NCBI GenBank assembly: GCA_029962745.1
Contig: CM057165.1
Span: forward strand, 6,782,978 to 6,846,977
DNA length: 64,000 bases
Direction of reading: 5' to 3'
Origin: Echinometra lucunter
Lineage: Eukaryota > Echinodermata > Echinoidea > Camarodonta > Echinometridae
The notes beneath the pieces are model-generated. The model was not told the DNA's origin and did no database searches. It saw only the letters and a program-made list of their open reading frames with translations. The position numbers were made by a program, and so were the translations under genes. This document shows, in pieces, positions 24,230 through 34,600 of the stretch. The first letter of the stretch is position 1; every line of letters starts with the position of its first letter.

Positions 24230-25185
24230 GTATGCCAGATTTGGAAATGTTTAATGTACGAATACTGAATTATAGAAATTATGGGGAGTGGGATATATTC
24301 AAATATTTTCTGTAAACATACTGTGTCTATACTTGAATGCCCTTGTCTTGGCCATTTGGAAATAACGGTTATGGTGTTGGCGGGGTGAATGTTCTGGTAT
24401 GCGCGCATTGCCCTCGTTTTCACCGCAGGGACGGGCATTGTAAAAACGATGGTGGGAAAAACTGGGTTGGTAACACGAGTAGCTGACCACACACATTCCA
24501 CACGACTGCGCGATTTTAATATGTACATTCCTCTTCACAAGCTCCCTCCCCCTACTCCAATAAAGCGTGGTATACGTGAACGAATGCTTCAATATTATTG
24601 TCCTTATACGTAAGGAAGAATAGGAAGTAAGCGAAATCGAATCGTTAATTCGATCTATTTCTCGACCTATTGTATTATTTCATCCGATACGCTGCGGTAT
24701 TTACAACTTTAAAGAGAATTATTCAATTAGATAATTGTGTTAGCATATGCAAAACATCAAACGTGGATATCCCTTTTTAAGTTCATCTACCATTCTGTCA
24801 TTCTACTTAAGATCTTAAATCATTTAGATATAATCCTGTAACTTAATTAATCTCACAAAGAAAATAATGAACATCATTCCATGCTACATTTCTTACCCAA
24901 AACGCGCGATTTACTTATCGCTTGCTGAAATATGTTTCACAGTGCAATTGTGCCAAGCGGCCAAATCTTAAACACACAGAGAGAACTGGGCATTCGTTTG
25001 CTGCAAAATTTGGAGTCAGCTAAACAAGTGCTCGGAAGATCAAAACACTGTTGGGCAATGCGCACTTACCCGGCCAAAACAAGACTGGTCTCAGTAGGTG
25101 GTTGAATGGGGCAGCATTATCACTTTCACATCAAATGAGTAAGACAGGAAGGCCAGTCGAATGACTGAATACAGTGGCGTAACAG
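24230..25185. other. Unassigned stretch after the 15-bp array
   Basis: The first 60 bp resemble, in inverted orientation, the sequence at about 26890-26960 next to the second array. The rest is AT-rich, with no recognisable exon or element. Confidence 0.4.
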
Positions 25186-26820
25186 CCGGGGGGCAGGGGG
25201 GGGGGGGGGGGGGGGGGGGGCAGAGTGCCCCCCTGAAGGATTTCAGCCGGAAAATCCACCAGACCACCGGGAAAAAATGAAAGGGATGAAAAGGAAGGAA
25301 AAGGAAGGGAGAAAGGGAAAGGAAGAAGAAGAAAGGAAAAGAAAGGAAAAGAAAGAAGGAGAAAGGGAAAGAGAGAAGGAGAAAGAGAAAGGAAGAAGGA
25401 GAACGAGAAAGAAAAAAGGAAAAAGGGGAGAAAGAAGAAGAGAGAGAGGGAAAAGAGGGAAAAGGGAAAAAAGAAAAAAAAACAAAGGGCGAAAAAATGA
25501 GGGAAAATTTAGTACCAAATCCCCGGAGTTTCCGGATGCTCCACTCCCTGGACCCCCGCAGTGGCTTTCCCTGTAAACCCCCAACAGGGCCCTAAGCCAA
25601 AACCCTGGGCCCCACCCGCTAAGGGCTTCGCAACAAGCAACTCGCGGTGCAGGCTCACCTCCGCATATTCTATTTCTAGACTTAGATACCGGGAAATTTT
25701 CGGCTCTGCGCCCCCCCCCCCCCGATAACAGGCAGAGAATGTAAGAGACCGGGAACAGTCAACGAACAATTCAAAGAAACGTCAGAGCTTCAGCGCTTCG
25801 CTCGGGAAAGGAAAAATCACCATCCCTGCACCCTCTCCCTAGCATGCCTAGGGAGCGCGCTTTGCATTGTCCTCCTAAAATGAAATCCTAGCTACACCAC
25901 TGATTCTAGACTTAATTACCGGGAAATTTTTGGCTATGCGTATGCCCCCCCCCCCATAACAGGCAGAAAGCGTAAGAAGAGCGGGAACTGACAGCGAAAA
26001 ACGTTGGAGCTCCCTGCACCCTCCCCCTAGGGAGCACTACAATCACCCTAAAATGAAATCCTAGTTACGTCGCAGAAGATGGACTTAATTACCGACAACT
26101 AACAATTCAAAGAAACGTCGGAGCTTCCACGCTTCGCGCGGGAGGGGGGAAACTCCCCATTCCCTTCACCCTCCCCTCTAGGGAGCACTACATTGGCGTA
26201 AATTCAGGGGGTGGGGGATCTATCACCCCCACTTGGGGGAGAGGGGAATGGTGTGTACAAATTTCCCCCCATGCAGACACACTTTTTAAGGAAGAAAATA
26301 TACTTTAATTAATCAGTTAGTAAAAATTCTGAATATCTATCATAAACAACCTTTATATTTTGGAATTTCTATTTGAAAATGCTACTGAAAATTCAAAAAA
26401 AATTGATATTTTTGGCTCGCTCGCTTCGCTCGCTCATCAAAATCTTAGGATTTCCATCCGAAAATGCAATTAAAATTGAGAAAAATGGTTATTTTTGGCT
26501 CACTTGCTTCCCTCTTTCATCATATTTTAGAAATTCTTATTCGAAAATGCGATTCAAAACTGGAAAAGTGGTTATTTTCTGCTCGCTTGCTTCGCTCGCT
26601 CGCAAAATAGATATCAAAATGTGTGTGAGAGGGAAAAAAATCGTTAAAAAAGTTTTTCATCCCCCACTCCTCAAATGGGATTTACGCCGGTGAAGCACTA
26701 CCGTCCTCCTAAAATGCAGTCGTAGCTATGCCACAGATTCTAGACATAGACTAGTTACCGGGAAATTTTGGGCTCTGCCCCCCCCCCCTGATAACAGGTA
26801 CCTGTTACGCCCCTGACTGA
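25186..26820. repeat. Low-complexity and decayed repeat cluster
   Basis: A poly-G run (25190-25220) is followed by a purine-only stretch (about 25270-25500). Next come several diverged copies of a module containing TTACCGGGAAATTTT, a C run and ATAACAGG (about 25680, 25915 and 26755; a shorter piece near 26090). A block with TCGCTTCGCTCGCTCG phrases lies at 26415-26600. Long open frames here arise only from biased composition. Confidence 0.65.
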
Positions 26821-26960
26821 ATATACACACTTTTACAGAGAACAGTATTATTGTGATCACTCCATTTATACAGTATGAATTCTTTTTTTAATATCTCGTG
26901 CTTTTCTTAATTTCAAATTCAATATCCTTACCTGTAACACGTTCACTTCGGCATTTTCAG

Positions 26961-27291
26961 AGCTGACATTTTTATCTATGACATTTTTACGTCTGACATA
27001 TTTACCTCTTGACATTTTTTCCCCTGAAATTTTTACCTCTGACATTTTGACCTCTGACATTTTGACCTCTGATATTTTTTCCTCTGACATTTTTACCTCT
27101 GACATTTTTACCTCTGACATTTTTACCTCTGACATTTTTACCTCTGACATTTTTACCTCTGACATTTTTACCTCTGACATTTTTTCCTCTGACATTTTTA
27201 CCTCTGACATTTTTACCTCTGACATTTTTACCTCTGACATTTTTACCTCTGACATTTTTACCTCTGACATTTTTTCCTCTGACACTTTTAC
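26961..27291 (-). repeat. 15-bp tandem array (unit GTAAAAATGTCAGAG on the minus strand), copy B
   Basis: About 22 units of the same unit as at 23941, in opposite orientation. A-type units occur every six or seven units, a different rhythm from copy A. The low-coordinate end is more degenerate. Flanks resemble those of copy A in mirror order: ATGCC then GTAAGGATATTGAATT on one side, and a G/C-rich stretch with CGGTG on the other. This suggests both arrays belong to one dispersed element. Confidence 0.95.
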
Positions 27292-27299
27292 ACCGAATC

Positions 27300-27760
27300 C
27301 CCCGCCCCCCCCCCCCCCCACCCACACCTGCCGAGATGTGCATCTCCTGCCAAATTTGAGGATTTTCTTTTATCATTTTATCATTACATCACCTCACATT
27401 TCTCTCCCAATTGTAAATCTAAGCTTTAGGCCTATAGTATACCTCTTCATATTTGGCAGGTGTTATTTTTAGATGCATTTTATTTCTTTATAAATTTTCT
27501 CATCTTCTTTAAATCTATTCTATTTTTTTAAATCTGTTGTTGTTTTTTTTTTTGTGTGTGTGTGTTGGTTTTTTTTTTATGCCCATTTTGTTTCTGGTTT
27601 ATTACATTTCTAAATACAGCTTTTTATATACAATTATTTTGGATACATACATGGATCCTGGATTCACCAATGGAAGAAATTTTGTGTGTGTGTGTGTGGG
27701 GGGGGGGGGGGGCTCTATCTCTCTATCCCTCTCTCTCTCTCCCATTTGCTGTTGCCTACT
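27300..27760. repeat. Poly-C, (TG)n and (TC)n simple-repeat patches
   Basis: A C run lies at 27301-27320, TG runs near 27553-27566 and 27682-27697, a G run at 27698-27711 and TC runs near 27718-27742. Nothing else was recognised. Confidence 0.8.
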
Positions 27761-27843
27761 TCATAAAGTATAAGAATGTGATTGTGCATCCTATCACTAC
27801 TTTATGAAACCTTTCATACTACGCTAAAAATTGAAATAATCAT

Positions 27844-28133
27844 CTTCAAGTGGGGTCCGCCCACTTGACCGAAGGCCTGCGAGGCCGACTTTTCTCGTAT
27901 AATATTTTCCTTCATCACAAATAATGCGCTATCGGTATATGAAATAATTATGTCTCCTTTAGCATGTTTAGTCCTTGTTTCCGAATGTCCCACACCTTCA
28001 TTGTAAAACTTTCCGCTGCCCTTAGGCTTCCTTCTGGCACAGGAATTGGTCAGAGCGATGTGTTATTATACATTACAATTTGCTATTTTCGGCCTCGCGG
28101 GCCTTCGATGAAGTGGGTTGTCACCCTTCAAGT
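27844..28133. mobile_element. Palindromic MITE with CTTCAAGTGGG termini
   Basis: The left end (CGAAGGCCTGCGAGGCCGA at about 27870) is the inverted counterpart of TCGGCCTCGCGGGCCTTCG (28089-28107), with outer arms CTTCAAGTGGGGTC and AAGTGGGTTGTCACCCTTCA. A lone half of what seems the same family lies at about 12735-12775 (GCCCACGAGGCCGAACGC) in intron 1 of AGPAT copy 2. Confidence 0.65.
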
Positions 28134-28196
28134 ATAGTAACTAACTGTAACGAGGACGTTGATACCATAAAAATTACCTTGTTCTATCAGGAATCA

Positions 28197-28345
28197 GGGC
28201 CCCATTTCATAAAACTTGTTATCAATAACAAGTTGCAATTACTGTTATATGCTACTGAAATCCTTGCATCCGATTGGTAGAGAGCAAACTTGTCATAGAA
28301 ATGTGGCAGTTGTTACTGATAACAAGTTTTATGAAACAAGGGCCC
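28197..28345. mobile_element. Hairpin MITE, TTGTTATCA family, copy 1
   Basis: GGGCCC outer ends, arms AAACTTGTTATCAATAACAA and GATAACAAGTTTTATGAAAC, and a short core with GAAATCCTTGCATCCGATTG. The family recurs at 30184, 39072 and 51227 with over roughly 85% identity by eye. Confidence 0.85.
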
Positions 28346-28612
28346 TGGTTATATTGGAGCTCTTTATAAAAAGTTTCCGCTGTACAACCAAAGATATACA
28401 ACAAAATGTTTTCTATTTTGCTATGAAATTTAATTACAACAAGAATACAGAAATTTTACAATTTATAATTTTTTTCACTTTATACATACAGATACTACAA
28501 ACCGAAAATATGCTTGGTATTTCAGACTGCTCATACCCACAGTGACAATGATGAAAAAAGGTAGATCATAATACTAGTATAATGTCACATTTCAAAGTTT
28601 TCATGACTTTAC

Positions 28613-28741
28613 ATTGGCCAGCAATGGAATCTCACAGCAAGGAGTTTTAAAAGCTGGAGTCACATCCAACTCATTCCCTTTGAAGTGGTGTTCGATGCCG
28701 CCAGGAAAAAAAATGTCAGGCATGTGCTTAACTCGATCTTC
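28613..28741 (-). other. Unidentified exon-like open frame
   Basis: On the minus strand, 129 nt lie between an AG (TGTATCTGTAAG) and a GT donor (GTAAAG). They encode 43 codons without a stop, including VKHMPDIFFPGGIEHHFKG and TPAFKTPCCEIPLL, a composition unlike random AT-rich sequence. No family was recognised. About 700 bp away on the + strand (29348-29392) a related fragment reads GTPALKTPCSQGF, in inverted orientation. It could be a piece of a decayed mobile element, or an alternative or lost exon. The call is weak. Confidence 0.2.
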
Positions 28742-30183
28742 CTTACAGATACATAGACAAAAGTTTTCTGCCTGGCTGCAAACTTACGGGCCATTTTCAA
28801 AGGGAAATATGCTTTTGTAATGATAATTACTTTTCGCTACCACTCGTCTGACAATATGAGCAGTACACGGTGCTTACGTTTACTGGAGGCAAGCGTAAGG
28901 AAATGGTGCAAAATTTCCTGAAATATGAATCAAAATTACTTGACTGGGCATGTGTGGGCACTAATCTGACATATAACATCATCAATAACTGTACTTCAAC
29001 AAAGTCACTTTTTATTTTCATCTGCAGGAAGTAAACGGAAAAGTTAAAATTGCAGGTTTCAGGTTTGTAAAATTGTACTCTTTTTCACAGATTAAAACTG
29101 CTATCATGCGACATACGCAAATTTCTGGACACAGATAGGCTTTTGTATTCATATTTTATCATCTCTAAAATTTTCTGTTAATTCAAATAAAGAGTGAAAT
29201 ATTAACGATATTTCATTTGTGACAAAAACCATTAATCAAGCTTTCCCATGATGTTGGTGGCATCAAACCGTGGCATCAAAGGCAGCAGCACACCTGTAGA
29301 TTCTATTGTGCAACCTTAGAAAGGGACAGCTGCTTGAAATAATTTGTTGCCAGTTGGGACTCCAGCTCTTAAAACTCCTTGCTCACAGGGATTTAATTTT
29401 TGGTTTCTAGAATAAAGAGCAAATCTGAAGACCACAGTAAAATATCTACAGTTTTGGGGCATGTAATGTCCTGGCAATTACAACTAGCTTCAATTTTCCT
29501 TCTTTCACGACTTTTTACACAACTATTTAAACATTCTCCTTTCACAATGAAAATTTGTTTGCATATACATGTATAATGAATTTGTAGTACATCACTTTGT
29601 TTGAACAGCGAGTGTAAGTTTGTTCAATCAGTGAAACTTTTTTTCCATCAGTGCCAAAGCTCAAGATTACCTTAAAGTTATTGTAACAATAAATTTGAAA
29701 AAATCACGGATACGGCCAATAAATTATCACTAGAAACCAGAAAGAGTGCAGATGACAACTGTACTGTTTTAAGTCAACCACATATACTGGATAATAACTT
29801 TTTTGATAGGGGGTAAGGGTTGAAATTCTGGGCTCTTTGTACTATTAGTTATGCTGCTTTTTTGTGCCATATGATTCTGTAATTTACATGATTTCTCTTG
29901 ATATATGTTGTACTAGCCAATCATTTTTTTTTTTTTTAATTAAATACTAAATTTAAAAAAAGAGAAATGTTACACAGGTCACAAAATAGATTTCCTGTAC
30001 ATTCTAAATTCAGTTACATTTAAGAGGACAGAAAATAAAAGAAAAAGTTTTTTTTTAAAAACAATTTCATTTTGTAAATTGTTCAGCACAGGTCCTCTCA
30101 AAGAAGATGTCATTTTGGAAATTTCAAACATAGATTGAGGCATGTGCTTTGAAGTCCACTGCCTGTATGAGCAATAAATAAGT
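28742..30183. other. Unassigned non-coding stretch
   Basis: Apart from the fragment at 29348-29392 (inverted relative of the frame at 28613-28741), no exon or bounded element was found. It may include distal 3' UTR of STEEP1. Confidence 0.4.
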
Positions 30184-30336
30184 GGGCCCCTGTCTCATAA
30201 ACTTGTTATCAAAAACAAGCTGCGATAACCATTATAAGCTACTGAAATCCTTGCATCTGATTTATTGGCCGAGAGCAAATTTGTCATAGAAATGTGGCAG
30301 TTGATACTGATAACACAAGTTTTATGAAACGGCCCT
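30184..30336. mobile_element. Hairpin MITE, TTGTTATCA family, copy 2
   Basis: Begins GGGCCCCTGTCTCATAAACT and ends TTTTATGAAACGGCCC. The core GAAATCCTTGCATCTGATT is shared with the copies at 28197, 39072 and 51227. Confidence 0.85.
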
Positions 30337-30597
30337 GTTACCCATAAATCCTTGAACAGGACTGATGAATTATTTTCTAACTGCCGTGGGGCGAAATTGA
30401 CAGATCGTCGGCTTCCCGGAAAAAGGCTGTTAGCGACCTTTTCTCAATTTTCCCGCCATTTTCTTTCATTGCAGAAATGGAAAAAGCATGTCATAAGCTT
30501 TCTTCTTGTACCATTCTCGAACCTCAATTTGACGTCATTATGACATAATAAGCCAAAAAACAAAATTACACGAGCATGTGAATTCCTCCTAACTCAA

Positions 30598-30795
30598 CGT
30601 GCTTACGCGCCTAGACCGATTCGCAATAGCGTCCTTTTTCTGGGAACTATTGCGCATTTTTTGTTCCCGGAAGAAAGACACTATTCTTCGCTCAACATGC
30701 TTACGCGCATAGACCGATTCGCATTAGCGGTCTTTTTTGGGAACTGGATTTACGTATTCTCGCATTTTGGTCCGGGAAGAAAGCCGTTAAGGATA
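30598..30795. repeat. Two-copy tandem repeat of about 110 bp
   Basis: CTTACGCGCCTAGACCGATT (30602) recurs as CTTACGCGCATAGACCGATT (30700), each followed by TTCGCA(A/T)TAGCG, GGGAACT and CGGGAAGAAAG. A shorter related phrase (TAGTGGCCTTTTTCTGGGAA) lies near 30991. The origin is unknown. Confidence 0.7.
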
Positions 30796-31274
30796 AAATG
30801 CTAATGATTAGAAAACCTTTAGAGTGTTTTAAATAAAAGCACAAAATATCATTGAAGAAAAAATCTTGCTCGTCAGAAAGTTTGAGAGTTAGGACGGAAA
30901 AATAATACACTAGCTGCTGAAAGCTCAAAATAAAGTCAAAACTTCATTCGTGTTTTTCTCGAAAACGTACATTTCGCGCACGTGCGCGTTAGTGGCCTTT
31001 TTCTGGGAAGGCGACGAGATGGAATATCGTTTCTTCCTACTGACTTCCACTCCGACCACCTCATTCAAATATCCAACAGCAAACCCCCACAATTTTTTGG
31101 GGGTGTTCACATATGGTGCTGTCAAATGCGCCACTTAAAAGATGTGCATTAACTTGTCAATGCTCAAATAAAAAAGAGAGTTTTGTGGAAAGTTGTGCAG
31201 AGAAAGTGGTTACGTCATATTTTGTTCAAACTTCAAAAGAGTCTGATTGGTCCACACCTTTCTGTCCCTAGCCT

Positions 31275-31412
31275 GGGGAGTGTTCATGAAGTGTCTTGTC
31301 AGTGATTTTTACTGACAAATTTGCTCCCAGCCACTCAGATGCAAGGATTTCAGTAGCTTATAACAGTTGTCAGCAAAAATCACTAACAAGACACTTCCTG
31401 AAATACTCCCCT
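31275..31412. mobile_element. Hairpin MITE with a TTGTTATCA-family core but different arms
   Basis: Arms GTCTTGTCAGTGATTTTTAC and the inverted ATCACTAACAAGACACTTCC, with GGGGAG/CTCCCC ends. The centre (GATGCAAGGATTTCAGTAGC then TTATAACAG) is the same core as in the family at 28197, 30184, 39072 and 51227, although the arms differ. Confidence 0.75.
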
Positions 31413-31665
31413 GAAGGCAAAAAAGATGCCTTTAGCCAGAGCGTTGCGTTTTTTTGGGTTCTTTTGCCTCAAATACCATTCATTAACATGCAAAAACCAT
31501 AGGGCTTTACCGCGGGGGCTGCCGCTTCATATTTGAACAAGCCTTCAGTTGATATAAGAACAAAATCTCCCACCGAAGTTCGAGCCTAATCACACATGAT
31601 TTTTTTTTCACCAAATGGCGCAATAATGCCATTTCTTCCAAGGACACAAAGTCATGTGTCCATAT

Positions 31666-34600
31666 TCAAGGATTCTGATCAATAAGAGTTCCCTTGGTTC
31701 TTGCTTTCTTGGCCATCTCCTCTTGCAGGACCTGCAAAGGAGACAGAGAAACAGGAGAGATAAATAATAATAATAATAATAATAATATTCTGGATTTTCA
31801 CAGCACTTAATACATCTCGGATGTCTCTAAATAGAGATAAATAATAATAATATTCTGGATTTGTATAGCGCTTAATACATCTTGAATGTCTCTAACTACA
31901 GCTTTACAGAAATATTATCACCCTGGTCATTGGATTCAGGCTTGCCCGCACACACCTTTTCCATTCCCGGGGAGCATTCCAGCTAGGCATCTTTTGCAGA
32001 CGCTCATTTCTATTGTTTTTTTTTTGAAGTCCTAAAACTTCTTCTTCTTCTTCTTTTTGGAGTGAATGAAATTTGTCTACGACACTTTTGCACTCATAAA
32101 CAGCATAAAATTAATTGATTTTAATCCTTAAAAGCAAAAATAATCATACATTTATTAATTTCGGCTGAAAATACAATGTGTGTTGAAATCATACATGCCC
32201 TTGGTCCGACATGCAAGTACAAAATCATACATAAATTTGGAAAGGCGTGCCCAGGCTTCACGAATTCGGTCTCAAAGATGCGCAAGATTCGAACAAAAAA
32301 GTCATGAAACATCGCGGCGAGAGTTTTTGTGCTGAGGTAATATCAGACAAAATGTCGAGGGGGGGTCATTATGGCCCCTCTGGCTTTATTAGGGTTAAAG
32401 ACTTAAATAACATCCATACAAACTTACGTCCTCAGGCTTCCTTTTAGCCATGCCTTTCTTCAGGAATTCCTTCTCAATGACACGGGCATTGCTGGCATAT
32501 GAATCGGCAATTTCTCTCTGTCACAAAAAGCAATATTTATTGTTAATAAAAATTTGTTCTCCACATTCGTACAGAACTGAGAACTTTGACCCAAAAAATA
32601 AAAAAGGATATCTATAAGCAACAATAGTTACAAGCAATTACATGTATCTGTTCAAATAATTACATACTTAGATAAACTAATTTACAAAAACATCGAAACA
32701 AATGAAAATATTGTTAAATTGGTACTTATATGTTTAAAAGCTCCCCATCACTGTTTCCTTAAAAATAGTCAAACTTTTTAACCTAGTTTCCTCTTTCCAT
32801 CAGAATGATAAAGACTTACATTAGAAAAATGTTGTTATACATGTAAATACAAGTGCTGCCAACTCAACAAAGAAATGGTGATCAACACGGGCCCAAATTC
32901 ACAATTGAGGTTTAAACCATGGGATGGTTTAAAAGCCAGTATAAAGGGTACTGATATAAAAAGCGTTAATAGATGCATATTGGCTACGCGCATGCTGAAA
33001 GAAAACAGATAACTGTACTGGATTTTGTGCGTACGTACTCTTAAAAAACCCAGGAAGGGGTTTAACCAGCACCCAACGGTTTAAACCTCTTTTATGAATT
33101 CGGGCCTTCAAGTCTATAAAAATGTCCATCTTGAATAAGAATACTCTACTTACCGCCTCTATTTCATCTTCTTCTTCATCGATGGTAGAGACAGTGACCG
33201 TGGAATACTTGCCCATTGATTTGGTTTTCTTACTCAGCATCACCTAGGGAAGGAAGCAGTCCATACATGACATCAACAGACATTACACAACAAACTTGAT
33301 CTATCTTCTCTCTTTTGACAAATGCAACCAAAAAAAAAATCAAAATATATGGTGATGAAATACAAGGATATGTGTACAAGATTAGCAAGAAACTGCATAA
33401 AATCTATAGCTAAAGCTATTTCTAACATTCTTGTTATTCTTATCCCTTTCTAAACTTTTTTCTTTTTCAACTTTCATTTTCTTACAACTTTGAAAAAAAA
33501 AATGCATATATGAACTAAATGTGATTTCCCAACCATGGAAAAATGTTTACAGTATTTGTAGTATCTTTGCGTACTGCTAAGCATTGAGCCAAATCCACTC
33601 CGTTATCATTCAATCAATGAATCTCAAGATGCAGCCAGCACACACCCCATGGATATCTTAAACAGTTACCCCTCACAGGAGCAACTTAGCTACCAGAACA
33701 ACTGAAAAATAAAGTGCAATACCTTTTTACTTGGAATATTTTCTAAAGCTAGCGGTTCTTTCAGAGGCCCCTTATCAGGTTCATAGACGGCCTCATCTAC
33801 GATGAATGTGACCGTAGTATCCTTGTCTTTGTGTCTGTAGAATAGGAGCAGACCGCATCTGAAATGAAAAACAGAGACATTATGATGAAAATGAAAATGT
33901 CTCATTACCACCTCTTTGAAGCAAGATGATTTGATACTTTCGTAGGTAACATAATTATGATATTGATCACGGGAGCTATTCTCTCAAAAAAATAGCTCCC
34001 ACACACAATTTTACAGGAGCTTTTCCTAGGCCCAAAGCTGCTATGTGGAATTTTAATCGCTGATATCCCAATTTTCTCCTTGAGTGTGAGTAACTGAGCA
34101 TCAGTATGATGCGTTAATATGTGTCTTATTTTGAGAAATGCTAATTCTGCTGCTCATAGATCATGATTTGGGAATTTATTGCTTATTTTCAGAGCTGAGG
34201 CAAGGGCAACTCTGAAGAAAAAGGTTGCCCCAAAGAAATGGATTTTAAGGATTTTAAGGAGCAATTTGAGTTCAACCTCTGGCATGGTACGGTACGGTAA
34301 GCTTCAAAAGAGCGCCTGAACAGGGATGCCTGAATGTAACTTTAATAATCGAAATAGGAGTAATATGCCATTATTTATGCTATTATTCATGGCAAAAACA
34401 TGCTAATTTGATGGTATCATGTTCAAAGCCCATACAGGGATGCCTGAATGTAACAGGAGAATGGAATCCAGGCATCAGTGTACTTTTAGTGAATGAAGAA
34501 CAAGAAAGAGTAAACAGTGAAAGTTTGATCAAAATTGGACAATCTGTTCAAGAGTTATGAATTTTGAAAGTTTAAGTAAATCCTCATTCATGAAGATCGT

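Noticed and set aside
23868..24315. Open frames of 120-130 codons with Met-Ser-Glu-Val-Lys repeats (also 26866-27376 on the other strand)
   Set aside because: The frames stay open only because the 15-bp unit is divisible by three. Two frames are open at once, and no splice or start context supports a protein.
25243..25584. Lys/Glu-rich and Phe/Ser-rich frames of about 100 codons
   Set aside because: They arise from a purine-only low-complexity stretch. No conserved protein and no coding signature.
23941..27291. CRISPR-like arrays
   Set aside because: Units are contiguous 15-bp repeats without spacers, in a eukaryotic genome with split genes.
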